A DNA stretch of 64,000 nucleotides, taken from Christensenella minuta (GTDB taxonomy: Bacteria > Bacillota > Clostridia > Christensenellales > Christensenellaceae). The stretch is from positions 763,585 through 827,584 of the forward strand of contig NZ_CP029256.1 in NCBI RefSeq assembly GCF_003628755.1, given 5' to 3'. Every line of letters begins with the position of its first letter. Position 1 is the first letter of the stretch. The notes below the pieces were generated by a model. That model was not told the origin of the DNA. It saw only the letters and a list, made by a program, of their open reading frames with translations, and did no database searches. The position numbers were made by a program, and so were the translations under genes. Of the stretch, positions 53,901 through 61,691 are shown one piece after another.

Positions 53901-54189
53901 AATCGGCAAAGAAATCACTCGTATAGAAATTTTCGAGGCCGCCGGTATAGGAATAATTTGCCCAGGCTTTAAAACAATCGAGGTCGGTAGCATAGCCCGG
54001 AGTAGAATAAGCCAGCACCAAGCGCACCAATAAGGCAATTATGGCAAACAGCGCAAATATCATTCCCGCTGAGACGGGCTGCTCAAAAGGATTCCGCGTC
54101 TTTTTTCCGTAATACAAATAGGCGATCAAGAATAGAAAAATGACGCCGAGTACGGTAAACCATACAATCAATTCATTTTGTGCTTCCAT
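50959..54189 (-). CDS. Tandem GT-C glycosyltransferase with a C-terminal PMT domain
   Basis: The 1076-residue membrane protein appears to contain two GT-C modules. Residues 1-440 form the first, with an extracytoplasmic Asp-Leu-Asp at 69-71, about ten helices and HDRYLFP at 360-366. Residues 500-620 are an exterior beta-rich stretch resembling a discoidin-like domain. From about 635 a protein-O-mannosyltransferase-like module follows, with FDE at 641-643 and THPPLGK at 663-669, then more helices. Both would use polyprenyl-phosphate sugars outside the membrane. No sugar or acceptor can be read. It interrupts the otherwise conserved run between comM and yraN. Confidence 0.85.
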   Translation of the reverse strand: MEAQNELIVWFTVLGVIFLFLIAYLYYGKKTRNPFEQPVSAGMIFALFAIIALLVRLVLAYSTPGYATDLDCFKAWANYSYTGGLENFYTSDFFADYPPVYIYVLYFFGFLQNTFSLNLGGPEFALMIHLPAVCCDILAAYIVYRLAGKKFRPNTALLLSVLILLNPAVIFNSSIWGQVDIIITLMMILVIYLLVKNKPIWASAAFMAAFLLKPQAIMIFPVLAFVLIRNIIVSENRKKDVLNLLISIGVMAGLFFLIPLPFAGSQEPLWLVKQFISTVGQYDQASLNAFNLFALLGQNFISSSQAVFLGLTADIWGFILIALVCAYSLFLYIRNPKKEFLFALAALIIMGVFALGHGMHDRYLFPVPILLLFAFIFTKDKRLVWPVILTFIALLLNQSLSLYYYQVMIPLAWTIGVSAVSMAVFIYTGYVITKLALGPVQEKKEDSDISAMETLEKPPAQLRLENFEEKRTLNKKDGLLMLVISAIYALVAFTNLGSFQIPETPAQLEKEPVIAEFAAEQQISTVEYYAGYGEANFEFYYSADGMTYTPVVLEKGGKTVSEIEHKFANMYKWQIYTTDIDAKYIKVVPLSGSLPILEVAFKDAQGNLLQPQDTSPSSAQVLFDEQSLVPAESTYMTDFYFDEIYHVRTAYENIHGIEPYEITHPPLGKLILACGIQIFGMNPFGWRFMGTLTGVLMLPVLYIFAKMLFKKSKYAAISAILFAVDFMHFAQTRIGTIDSYSILWIMLMYLFMYQFTQSNFNKQKISKTLIPLALSGLFFGIGAATKWLCIYAGAGLAVIFFMTLYKRYKEYRFAKEKLLAHETGAAADAGGLDHYRSIVKKYKINIALILCWCVLFFIIVPAVIYIASYYPYTIVTQGEAYRFINPGNLKEHHSIVGNQFYMLNYHSTLNPDHVHPFSSMWYSWPVDVRPVLFFNGHNDLNHTTSTLSTMGNPLIWWAGVVASFWLVIDSARGKHRNYGVTFTAIAALSQFMPWWFVTREVFIYHYFATVPFLIILIVYWLKNIESDFRYGKQFMWGFVIACGVMFAVFYPVITGIPFDTDYITALRWLPSWPFYG

Positions 54190-54202
54190 AAACTACCACC
54201 AA

Positions 54203-54562
54203 TTAGTTAACCCCAAATGCATTTTCTATGTAATTGAGGCGGCTTCCTTCCTTCGGATAAACTTCCGCTACGTCAAAACGAATATTGCTGTCATAAAGCC
54301 GGTGCTCCGCAATGTAGCGTTGTGCGGTCTGAATCAATATTTGCTGCTTGCGGTATCCAACTGCCTCGGCAGCCGTCCCGAAATTCATATTGGAGCGAGT
54401 CTTTACCTCGATAAAGACAACCGTCTTTCCATCAAGTGCAATAAGATCGACTTCTCCCTTTCCGGCACGGTAGTTTCTGGCAAGCAGCTTCATGCCCTTT
54501 TGAAGGACATAACGGCAAACCATATTCTCCCCGGCTTTTCCAAGACGCATCGCATCAGTCAT
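54203..54562 (-). CDS. UPF0102 family protein YraN (nuclease-like)
   Basis: The 119-residue protein has the restriction-endonuclease-like YraN core: GKAGENMVCRYVLQKGMKLLARNYR, GEVDLIALDGKTVVFIEVKTRS with the Asp/Glu-x-Lys motif, and YRKQQILIQTAQRYI. Its function is uncertain; the fold predicts a nuclease. It overlaps rnhB by 8 nt, the usual rnhB-yraN order. Confidence 0.92.
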   Translation of the reverse strand: MTDAMRLGKAGENMVCRYVLQKGMKLLARNYRAGKGEVDLIALDGKTVVFIEVKTRSNMNFGTAAEAVGYRKQQILIQTAQRYIAEHRLYDSNIRFDVAEVYPKEGSRLNYIENAFGVN

Positions 54563-55190
54563 TTTGCAACAGCTTCCTTAAAAATGTTTTCCTATGGATA
54601 TCCAGTATTCCATAGGTGCGTATCGCGTCATAATGGGCTTTCGTTCCATATCCTTTATGCTTTGCAAAAAGATATTCCGGATATTGCCCGTCGTATTCCC
54701 GCATGATACGGTCTCGCGTCACCTTGGCAACGATTGATGCGGACGCAATGGTATAGAGTCTGGCATCTCCCTTTATAAGCGGAGTGCAAGGAATATCCGT
54801 TCGTATATCCATCGCATCCGTATATACATGCTGCGGATGCGTTTTAAGACCGCAAAGAGCATTTTCAAAAGCCCTGCGGGCCGCGTTCAAAATATTGATT
54901 TCATCGATCACATGATTATCCACGATACTGACCGAGCAATCTACAGCTTTTTTTAATATTATATCATATAACTCTTCTCTGCGCTTCTCGGAAACTTTTT
55001 TTGAATCGTCTATTCCCAGAATTAGATCATTGGGCGGCATAATAACGCATGCCGCCACAACCGGGCCGGCAAGTGGGCCTCTGCCGGCTTCATCGATTCC
55101 GGCTACCAACTCCCCACGTTCCCAGTGCGGCCGCTCATAAGAGGTCATGATTTGTAATTTTTCCCGCCATGCATCTTCCCGTTTTCCCAT
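54555..55190 (-). CDS. rnhB: Ribonuclease HII
   Basis: The 211-residue protein has RNase HII catalytic motifs GIDEAGRGPLAGPVVAA (Asp-Glu), the ISDSKKVSEK-like DDSKKVSEKRRE, a later Asp in YTDAMDI and the KGDARLYTIASASIVAKVTRDR segment. It removes single ribonucleotides and hybrids. ATG 55190 is chosen with GGAG 5 nt upstream; GTG 55196 is too close to that site. It lies 2 nt after the rbgA stop. Confidence 0.95.
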   Translation of the reverse strand: MGKREDAWREKLQIMTSYERPHWERGELVAGIDEAGRGPLAGPVVAACVIMPPNDLILGIDDSKKVSEKRREELYDIILKKAVDCSVSIVDNHVIDEINILNAARRAFENALCGLKTHPQHVYTDAMDIRTDIPCTPLIKGDARLYTIASASIVAKVTRDRIMREYDGQYPEYLFAKHKGYGTKAHYDAIRTYGILDIHRKTFLRKLLQND

Positions 55191-55192
55191 AA

Positions 55193-56032
55193 TCACTCCG
55201 GCTTTTCCAAAGAAAGCCTGCCCAGCTTCCCGTTTTTAAATTCATCAAGCAGCGTTTTCGCTCCCCGCTCCGTATCATATAAGCCGCCTTTCAAGAGAAA
55301 TCCCCTCGAACGGCAAATATCTTCCAGAAGTTCAAAATCATTTTTATTGAGATCGTTCAGATGATAGCGATCCTGTAAAAGCGCCGGGGCGGTATGCTTC
55401 AAAAGGCCGATCAAATAATAGGCCAGAGCCTCTTCGTCAAGGATATCGAGTTTAACGCTGCCAATCAGCGCTACAACAGCTCCCGTTTTTTCATCCTGAA
55501 ATTTCGGCCACAGCAGCCCCGGAGTATCCATAATCTCCAGGTGATCGTCAATCTTAGCCCATTGGAGCGCCTTGGTCACGCCCGGGCGGTTTCCCTCCCT
55601 GAGCTTCTTTTCTCCCGAAAGGCGGTTCAGGATCGCCGATTTTCCCACATTTGGAATTCCGACAATCGCACAGCGCAGGGTTTTGTTCATTCCACGTTCG
55701 CGGTAGCGTTGCAGGAGATGAGCGGCACATTCGACAATCTGCTTTTTCAGACGCTCCACATTTCCATGTGCTGCGGAAAATGAAACCGCACGGATATCCT
55801 TCTCCCCAAAATAACGCAGCCAGCTTCGGGTGATATTTTCATCCGCAAGATCGGCCTTATTCAGAATATAAAAACGCGTTTTTTGAGAAAAGAGATCGTC
55901 GAAATCCGGGTTGAGGGAACTTTCGGGAGCACGTGCATCGAGAACTTCGATTACGAGATCCACGGTTCTCAGCTTTTCCTTGAGTTGCCTGCGGGCCTTT
56001 GTCATATGCCCGGGATACCATTGGATATCCAT
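55193..56032 (-). CDS. rbgA: Ribosome biogenesis GTPase RbgA/YlqF
   Basis: The 279-residue circularly permuted GTPase begins with IQWYPGHMTKARRQL. It has motif G4 (NKADL) before G1 (GIPNVGKSAILNRL) and G3 (DTPGLLWP). It completes 50S assembly in Firmicutes. ATG 56032 is supported by AAAGGAG 7 nt upstream; the frame is open to 56050. rplS lies just upstream, with a terminator between. Confidence 0.96.
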   Translation of the reverse strand: MDIQWYPGHMTKARRQLKEKLRTVDLVIEVLDARAPESSLNPDFDDLFSQKTRFYILNKADLADENITRSWLRYFGEKDIRAVSFSAAHGNVERLKKQIVECAAHLLQRYRERGMNKTLRCAIVGIPNVGKSAILNRLSGEKKLREGNRPGVTKALQWAKIDDHLEIMDTPGLLWPKFQDEKTGAVVALIGSVKLDILDEEALAYYLIGLLKHTAPALLQDRYHLNDLNKNDFELLEDICRSRGFLLKGGLYDTERGAKTLLDEFKNGKLGRLSLEKPE

Positions 56033-56066
56033 TTGCCTTCTCCTTTCCAATGCGGCTCATGCGGTA

Positions 56067-56092
56067 TAAAAAAATAGGGGGCATACGCCCCC
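56067..56092 (-). terminator. Rho-independent terminator after rplS
   Basis: On the minus strand GGGGGC-GTAT-GCCCCC is followed by TATTTTTTT, 8 nt after the rplS stop. Some read-through into rbgA is possible because no clear promoter is seen before rbgA. Confidence 0.9.
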
Positions 56093-56099
56093 GCATTTT

Positions 56100-56441
56100 T
56101 TAAGATTCTCTGATCTTTGCCGCCTTGCCGACTCTGTCGCGCAAATAAAATAGCTTTGCTCTGCGCACACGGCCGTGACGAAGCACTTCGATTTTATCCA
56201 CGCGGGGCGAATGAATCGGGAATGTTCTTTCCACTCCGATGCCATAAGATACGCGGCGCACGGTGATCGTCTCGGAAAGGCCGCCGCCTTTCATTGCGAT
56301 CAGGTATCCCTCGAATGCCTGCAATCTTTCTCTCGTTCCCTCAACAACTTTTACATACACCTTAACGGTGTCTCCCACCTTCATGACGGGTAGGTCTGTC
56401 TTAAGCTGTTCGGCTTCTACTGCTCTGATAATATCGTTCAT
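56100..56441 (-). CDS. rplS: 50S ribosomal protein L19
   Basis: The 113-residue protein has the L19 pattern: [88 protein letters not shown]. It sits at the 30S-50S interface. GGAAGGAGG lies before the ATG, and a leader hairpin lies upstream (56448-56505). Confidence 0.98.
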   Translation of the reverse strand: MNDIIRAVEAEQLKTDLPVMKVGDTVKVYVKVVEGTRERLQAFEGYLIAMKGGGLSETITVRRVSYGIGVERTFPIHSPRVDKIEVLRHGRVRRAKLFYLRDRVGKAAKIRES

Positions 56442-56447
56442 TTGAAT

Positions 56448-56505
56448 TTCCTCCTTCCCCTACAGACGTTCATACCCGCATATTCGGGCAGCGGACCATC
56501 CTAAT
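56448..56505 (-). promoter_or_regulatory. Leader hairpin of rplS (possible L19 autoregulatory leader)
   Basis: On the minus strand the 85-nt gap between trmD and rplS holds CCCG-AATATG-CGGG (56488-56475), flanked by GGTCCGCTG and GTATGAACG. Firmicutes rplS genes are known to carry an L19-binding leader; the position and a compact hairpin fit, but I matched no formal consensus. Confidence 0.45.
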
Positions 56506-56526
56506 TCAAAAAACACTAAAATTTTA

Positions 56527-57282
56527 TCACAACTCGATTGGAATATCAAGTTTGTTTTTCAGCCTTTCCAGGATTTTCATGTCTTCCCCGGTCAGTTCGG
56601 CGTCTTTAAGAAGCTCCGGCCGACACAGGAGGGTTTTCAGAAGGGCCTGTTCCCTCTGCCAGGAGGCAATATTTTTATGATGTCCGGAAAGAAGCACTTC
56701 CGGCACCTCCATCCCCTGAAACGAAAAAGGCCTTGTATACTGCGGGTATTCAAGCAAACCGCCGGAGAAACTCTCTTCGGACAGGGATTCGTCATTTGAG
56801 AGAACGCCGGGCACATAGCGCATTATACAGTCCATCAGAACCATTGCCGGCAGCTCGCCGCCTGTAAGAACATAGTCGCCAATGGATATCTCTTCGTCAA
56901 TCAGGTGATCGAGGACGCGTTGGTCTACTCCTTCATAATGCCCGCATAAAATATTCACAACCTCATACTCTGCAAGTTCCGCGGCTTTGGACTGCGTCAA
57001 AACACGGCCTGCCGGGCTCATGTAAACGCTACGCGTTTTTTTCCCGGCGTACCGCTCGTCCAATGCCGAAAAGCAACTGAACAATGGCTGCGGCATAAGA
57101 AGCATCCCGGCTCCACCGCCAAAAGGATATGCGTCGACGCGGTTATGTTTATCTTCCGTATAGTCGCGGAAGTTAACGGTGTTGATTTCGATCAGCGCTC
57201 TAGAGATCGCCTTTTCGCATAGGCTTGTTCCCGTAAACCCGGAAAACATCTCGGGGAAAATCGTGAGACAATTAAATATCAT
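56527..57282 (-). CDS. trmD: tRNA (guanine-N1)-methyltransferase
   Basis: The 251-residue SPOUT enzyme has the TrmD signatures YPFGGGAGMLLMPQPLF, LCGHYEGVDQRVLDHLIDEEISIGDYVLTGGELPAMVLMD and SGHHKNIASWQREQ. It makes m1G37 in tRNA. ATG 57282 is chosen because the protein then begins MIFNCLTIFPEMF, as is usual; a longer frame goes to 57312. It overlaps the rimM end by 11 nt. Confidence 0.97.
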   Translation of the reverse strand: MIFNCLTIFPEMFSGFTGTSLCEKAISRALIEINTVNFRDYTEDKHNRVDAYPFGGGAGMLLMPQPLFSCFSALDERYAGKKTRSVYMSPAGRVLTQSKAAELAEYEVVNILCGHYEGVDQRVLDHLIDEEISIGDYVLTGGELPAMVLMDCIMRYVPGVLSNDESLSEESFSGGLLEYPQYTRPFSFQGMEVPEVLLSGHHKNIASWQREQALLKTLLCRPELLKDAELTGEDMKILERLKNKLDIPIEL

Positions 57283-57790
57283 AAACCGCAACCTCGGCAA
57301 GCCTTTGCGCATCCACTGTGATAACGCCGTTTTCGATATCCCGCACCAAAACGATATGCCCGACAGCCGGGAACATACAGGTTCCCTTTTCCAGTTTTAC
57401 CACATAGACATCCGCGGCACCGTTCTGCAGGATATCCTGCAGAATACCGAGCGCCTTGCCCGTATCGTCCTTTACGGTGCAGCCGATCAGATCCTGGATA
57501 TAGAACGCTCCTTCCGGAAGCTTGGCTGCATGTGCCCTGTCGATATACAGGAGCGTTCCACGCAGTTTTTCCGCATCGTCGCGGGTATCTATCCCCCGAA
57601 GCTTCAAATAGGCGTAGCGGGCGTCTATTCGTGCATTTTCAATATCCACCCGCTCATATTCTGTTTTCTTGAAATAAACAAACTCAAGATCAAGGAAACG
57701 GGATAAGCCGTCAGTAAAAGCATCTAGCTTCACCTCGCCCTTTATGCCTTGAGGTTTCAGAATGCGGCCCAGCTCGAAATACTCTGTCAT
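57272..57790 (-). CDS. rimM: 16S rRNA processing protein RimM
   Basis: The 172-residue protein begins with YFELGRILKPQGIKGEVKLDAFTD (RimM N-terminal barrel) and has a PRC-barrel C-terminus (GAFYIQDLIGCTVKDDTGKALGIL). It binds S19 and helps 30S head maturation. Its ATG overlaps the khpA stop by 4 nt. Confidence 0.95.
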   Translation of the reverse strand: MTEYFELGRILKPQGIKGEVKLDAFTDGLSRFLDLEFVYFKKTEYERVDIENARIDARYAYLKLRGIDTRDDAEKLRGTLLYIDRAHAAKLPEGAFYIQDLIGCTVKDDTGKALGILQDILQNGAADVYVVKLEKGTCMFPAVGHIVLVRDIENGVITVDAQRLAEVAVYDI

Positions 57791-58014
57791 ATGATCTCGA
57801 CAATATACTTTTTGGGCGACTTTGTTGTGGCAGCCTTTACCACGGTGCGGATCGCCTTGGCGATCCGTCCCTGCTTACCGATCACTTTGCCCATATCATC
57901 TGGCGCGACCGTAAGTTCGAGGATAAACGCATTGTCTTCCTCGCGCTCGGTTACACGGACCGCATCCGGTTGGTCCACCAGATTTTTGGCAATATATTCC
58001 ACCAATTCACGCAT
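57787..58014 (-). CDS. khpA: KH-domain RNA-binding protein KhpA
   Basis: The 75-residue protein is one KH domain with the GxxG loop in GKVIGKQGRIAKAIRTVV. KhpA pairs with KhpB/EloR in other Firmicutes and affects cell elongation and sRNA binding. Its place between rpsP and rimM is the standard one. Confidence 0.94.
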   Translation of the reverse strand: MRELVEYIAKNLVDQPDAVRVTEREEDNAFILELTVAPDDMGKVIGKQGRIAKAIRTVVKAATTKSPKKYIVEII

Positions 58015-58027
58015 TGTGATTCACCCT

Positions 58028-58267
58028 TCAGTTGATCGCGCCGCTTTTTTTCAGTAATGCGCGCGCCGTATCCGTAGGCTGTGCACCATTGCCGATCCAG
58101 CTTTGCGCTTTCTCGTTGTCAAGCTTCAGATCCTTGGTCAGCGGATCATAATAACCAAGTTCTTCAATGTACCTGCCATCGCGAGGTGCACGTTCATCCG
58201 CGACTACCATTCTGTAAAACGGCCGTTTCTTAGAACCCATTCTTTTTAATCTGATTTTTACTGACAT
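58028..58267 (-). CDS. rpsP: 30S ribosomal protein S16
   Basis: The 79-residue protein is a typical S16: [48 protein letters not shown] stands before the ATG. It opens the rpsP-khpA-rimM-trmD cluster. Confidence 0.98.
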   Translation of the reverse strand: MSVKIRLKRMGSKKRPFYRMVVADERAPRDGRYIEELGYYDPLTKDLKLDNEKAQSWIGNGAQPTDTARALLKKSGAIN

Positions 58268-58302
58268 AATATACCTCCAAATAATTTTTTAAATAAAACT
58301 TT

Positions 58303-58308
58303 ATTATA
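58303..58308 (-). promoter_or_regulatory. Possible -10 element of the rpsP operon
   Basis: A minus-strand TATAAT lies 35 nt before the rpsP ATG, just after a small CCGC-GTAAA-GCGG hairpin (58313-58325) in the gap after ffh. No good -35 is seen. Confidence 0.4.
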
Positions 58309-58339
58309 TTACCCGCTTTACGCGGTATGGAAAACTTGA

Positions 58340-59662
58340 CTAAAATGGCATCTTCATCATGCCGCGCCGCTTCCCGCCTTTGCCTGAAAACTGCTTGAGC
58401 ATCTTTTTCATCTGGTCGAACTGATTCAGGAGCCTGTTTACATCCTGCACCGCCGTTCCGCTGCCTGCGCTGATCCGTCGCCTGCGTGAGGCATTAATGA
58501 CCTGAGGGTTCAGACGTTCTTCCCGTGTCATGGATTTTACAATAGCCTTGGTACGCTCAAGCTGCTTCTCGTCAACCGTCATGCCCTTCAGCTTATTGCC
58601 TCCCGGCATCATTGCCAGGATGTCGCTCATGGAACCCATATCCTGGAATTGTTCAAGCTGATCGAGAAAATCCTCAAGCGTAAGCTGGTCTTTGGCGATT
58701 TTTTTCTGCAATTCAACGGCTTTCTTTTCCTCGAAGGACGCCTCCGCTTTTTCAATGAGAGACATGACGTCCCCCATGCCAAGTATCCGCGAGGCCATAC
58801 GGTCAGGATAGAACGGCTCGATATCTGAAAGCTTTTCGCCCACGCCCACAAATTTAATCGGCTTTCCTGTCACCGAACGAACGGACATCGCCGCGCCGCC
58901 GCGCGTATCCCCGTCGATTTTAGTCAGGATCACGCCGTCGATTCCGATATTATCATTAAATGTAGTCGCCGCATTGACCGCATCCTGACCGGTCATTGCA
59001 TCAAGAACCAGCAGCGTTTCCGTTGGATTTGCCGTTTGCTTCAATTCTTTAAGCTCAGCCATCATTCCATCATCAATGTGAAGGCGGCCCGCCGTATCCA
59101 CGATAATCATGTCGCAACCGAGCTTCAAGGCATATTTTGCCGCTTCCTTATAAATCTTAGAAGCGTTGTCCTGCCCCATATCGAACACGTCCACACCCAC
59201 CTGTTCGCCTACCACATGCAACTGTTTGACGGCGGCGGGACGATAAATATCGCAGGCGACGAGCAACGGCTTTTTTCCTTTTTTCTTATAGTATCCGGCA
59301 AGCTTGGCGCAAAACGTTGTTTTGCCGGCGCCCTGAAGCCCCATCATCAAAAGCACTGTGGGCGGCGTACCGGCAAGCCGGATCTCCGACTGCCTGCCTC
59401 CAAGCAGTTCGGTCATTTCATCCCGAACGAGCTTGATTACCTGCTGCCCGGGCGTGAGACTTTCGAGTATCTCGGAACCAACAGCCTTTTCCGACAGCTC
59501 CTTGATAAATTTTTTAACGACGAGAAAGTTGACATCTGCCTCAAGCAGCACAAGTTTCACTTCGCGCATTGCCGCTTTGATATCTCCCTCAGAGAGTTTC
59601 CCGCGCGATGTCAGTTTCCTGAATACGTTTTGAAGTTTTTCCGCAATACCTTCAAATGCCAT
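58340..59662 (-). CDS. ffh: Signal recognition particle protein Ffh
   Basis: The 440-residue GTPase has an N-domain, G-domain motifs GLQGAGKTTFCAKLA, DTAGRLHID and TKIDGDTRGGAAMS, and a Met-rich M-domain ending with QFDQMKKMLKQFSGKGGKRRGMMKMPF. It targets membrane proteins with FtsY (encoded at 60772). The ribosome site AAGGAG lies within the end of ylxM; the genes abut. Confidence 0.98.
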   Translation of the reverse strand: MAFEGIAEKLQNVFRKLTSRGKLSEGDIKAAMREVKLVLLEADVNFLVVKKFIKELSEKAVGSEILESLTPGQQVIKLVRDEMTELLGGRQSEIRLAGTPPTVLLMMGLQGAGKTTFCAKLAGYYKKKGKKPLLVACDIYRPAAVKQLHVVGEQVGVDVFDMGQDNASKIYKEAAKYALKLGCDMIIVDTAGRLHIDDGMMAELKELKQTANPTETLLVLDAMTGQDAVNAATTFNDNIGIDGVILTKIDGDTRGGAAMSVRSVTGKPIKFVGVGEKLSDIEPFYPDRMASRILGMGDVMSLIEKAEASFEEKKAVELQKKIAKDQLTLEDFLDQLEQFQDMGSMSDILAMMPGGNKLKGMTVDEKQLERTKAIVKSMTREERLNPQVINASRRRRISAGSGTAVQDVNRLLNQFDQMKKMLKQFSGKGGKRRGMMKMPF

Positions 59663-59902
59663 CTATTTCTCCTTGCTGTTTGCAACCAGACCGAGTTTGC
59701 CTTCCATATCCATGAGTTTTGCCTGTGCCCTTTTCAGGGTATCCAATACGCCCTGCCTCGATATTCCGCACTCCTGTGCAATCTCGGCGAGAGAGTAATC
59801 GTCATTGTAATAGAGTTCAAACATTTTAGCCTGTTTTTCCGTCAAAAATTTCCCATAGAAGTCGTAGTACAAGCTAAGACCTAAATCCTTTTCGCGCTTC
59901 AT
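59663..59902 (-). CDS. ylxM: YlxM-family HTH protein of the SRP operon
   Basis: The 79-residue protein matches YlxM/p13: LSLYYDFYGKFLTEKQAKMFELYYNDDYSLAEIAQECGISRQGVLDTLKRAQAKL, a sigma-70 region-4-like helix-turn-helix. It stimulates or modulates SRP in some Gram-positive bacteria. ATG 59902 is preferred; the frame continues to a TTG at 59929. Its stop directly precedes the ffh ATG. Confidence 0.92.
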   Translation of the reverse strand: MKREKDLGLSLYYDFYGKFLTEKQAKMFELYYNDDYSLAEIAQECGISRQGVLDTLKRAQAKLMDMEGKLGLVANSKEK

Positions 59903-60045
59903 AACATACCGCCAGTCAGCCGTCTGCAATAGCCCTGCGGCCGATTGCTCTTATACTTGCAGTTTTGAAGCCAGCAGGCACTTTCGCTGTACAGCCTAAA
60001 TGCAGGTACGCATTTCCCGCTTAAAGTCAAACCGCTTGTGCTCCA

Positions 60046-60083
60046 AAAACAGGTGTAAAGCAAACTGCCTTTACACCTGTTTT
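60046..60083 (-). terminator. Strong hairpin terminator after the MBL-fold gene
   Basis: A perfect 15-bp stem, AAAACAGGTGTAAAG with CTTTACACCTGTTTT and an 8-nt loop, is followed on the minus strand by TTTTTGG. It lies 40 nt after the stop at 60123 and ends the smc-ftsY-MBL transcript; the ylxM-ffh pair must then have its own promoter in 59903-60045, where I see none that is convincing. Confidence 0.85.
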
Positions 60084-60122
60084 ATTATACATGATTTTTG
60101 GAAAGTGTCAAGTACGATACCT

Positions 60123-60770
60123 TTACACAAACAATTTCAGCAACTGTTTCCGGGAGACCGGCCCTCCGTGCCCGGGATAAAAAACTTCCGCACCTGTCCG
60201 CTTCAAAGACTCTACGCTTCGACTGACCGCTCTGAAATCTTCCGCGATCCGTGCCCGGCTGATACCGCCCATATTCATGAGCGTATCCCCGACAATACAT
60301 TTTTTTCCGACTATGATTCCGACAGAACCCGCCGTATGTCCGGGAAGTTCAATGATCTGCGCGTCGATCCCAAAACATCCCAAGTCCTGTCCGCCCCGCA
60401 AATAAAAAGCCGGGACAAACGGTTCGATATGCGTTCTGTTGATATTTGCCAGAGACGCCTTTTTAATAAAATAGCCGAGCAGGCCGCGCGAATCAATCGT
60501 ATGAATACGGTTGTCACGCACAAGGGCCGCATCCGCTTCGTGCAGGGCAACTACCGCTCCAAATTCCCGTGCCAGAAATGCCGCGTTATATGCATGGTCA
60601 AAATGGCCGTGCGTCAACAGGATCAACTTAATATTCCACGGCCTCAGGGCCGACAACAATCTTTCCCTTGTAGCTTTTCGTCCCGTATCCACAAGCACGG
60701 CATGACCGTCCTTTTCGATCACAAAACAATTATCTCCGCCAAACCGCAAATGCGTTATATGCGTCTTCAT
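60123..60770 (-). CDS. MBL-fold metallohydrolase (glyoxalase II-like)
   Basis: The 215-residue protein has the metallo-beta-lactamase metal motif THGHFDHAYN (HxHxDH), a later His in LPGHTAGSVGIIVG, Asp in VGDTLM and the final His in YPGHGGPVS. The layout fits small glyoxalase-II-like hydrolases. The substrate is unknown. ATG 60770 comes one base after the ftsY stop, so it is co-transcribed; a longer frame to 60830 overlaps ftsY and lacks support. It separates ftsY from ylxM-ffh, which are usually adjacent. Confidence 0.9.
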   Translation of the reverse strand: MKTHITHLRFGGDNCFVIEKDGHAVLVDTGRKATRERLLSALRPWNIKLILLTHGHFDHAYNAAFLAREFGAVVALHEADAALVRDNRIHTIDSRGLLGYFIKKASLANINRTHIEPFVPAFYLRGGQDLGCFGIDAQIIELPGHTAGSVGIIVGKKCIVGDTLMNMGGISRARIAEDFRAVSRSVESLKRTGAEVFYPGHGGPVSRKQLLKLFV

Positions 60771-60771
60771 A

Positions 60772-61671
60772 TCATCCCAGTATCGCCCTCGCGAATTCGT
60801 GTGCGTCAAAAGGCTGCAGGTCGTCCACACCTTCGCCGACGCCGATGAAACGCACCGGTACGCCCGTCATATCCTTTACGGCGCATACAACGCCGCCTTT
60901 GGCCGTTCCGTCAAGTTTGGTCAGGATAATCCCGGTGAGCTTAACGCTTTTGTTAAACACTTCTGCCTGTGCGATGGCATTTTGTCCCGTCGTGGCATCC
61001 ACTACAAGGAACGTTTCACGATTTGCACCTTCATATTCTTTATCGATGACCCTGTTGATTTTCTCCAGCTCGCTCATCAGGTTCTTTTTGTTGTGCAGGC
61101 GGCCGGCCGTATCAATAATCAACAAATCGCTGTCCGCAGCCTTTGCCGCATCGATCGCGTCATAAACGACAGCCGCCGGATCGGCGCCTTCCGCATACTT
61201 GATGACGCGTGCATTCGTGCGCTGGCCCCAGATTGAAAGCTGTTCCGCCGCCGCCGCGCGAAAGGTGTCTGCCGCTGCCAGAAGCACTTTTTTCCCTTGG
61301 ATGTTATAGTAATTTGTCAACTTGCCAATAGCGGTCGTCTTCCCCACCCCGTTAACGCCTACAATCAGCATCACAGTTGGCTTTCTAATTTCCAGCGGCG
61401 GTGCGCTCATGTAATCGGCAAGGATATTCACAAGTATATCCTTGATTTCGGAAGAATCTGAAATTTTATTCTCCTTTACCTGGTCGCGCAAGGTCCCAAT
61501 CACTTTCTCCGTGGTCGCATAACCGATATCTGAAAGGATCAAAGCCTCCTCGAGTTCTTCAAAAAACTCTTCGTCCACCTTACGAAAATTCTTGATTACA
61601 TTGTTGACCTTGGCCGAAAAATTTTCCCTCGTTTTGTTTACACGCTCTTTTAGTTTATCAAAAAATCCCAT
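60772..61671 (-). CDS. ftsY: Signal recognition particle receptor FtsY
   Basis: The 299-residue GTPase has an N-domain helix bundle (about 1-85) and the G-domain motifs VGVNGVGKTTAIGKL, DTAGRLHNKKNLM and TKLDGTAKGGVV, ending ARAILG. The acidic A-domain of E. coli FtsY is absent, as usual in Firmicutes. It docks Ffh-ribosome complexes at the membrane. It follows smc by 20 nt. Confidence 0.98.
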   Translation of the reverse strand: MGFFDKLKERVNKTRENFSAKVNNVIKNFRKVDEEFFEELEEALILSDIGYATTEKVIGTLRDQVKENKISDSSEIKDILVNILADYMSAPPLEIRKPTVMLIVGVNGVGKTTAIGKLTNYYNIQGKKVLLAAADTFRAAAAEQLSIWGQRTNARVIKYAEGADPAAVVYDAIDAAKAADSDLLIIDTAGRLHNKKNLMSELEKINRVIDKEYEGANRETFLVVDATTGQNAIAQAEVFNKSVKLTGIILTKLDGTAKGGVVCAVKDMTGVPVRFIGVGEGVDDLQPFDAHEFARAILG

Positions 61672-61691
61672 ATTTTGTAATCTCCTGTTTT

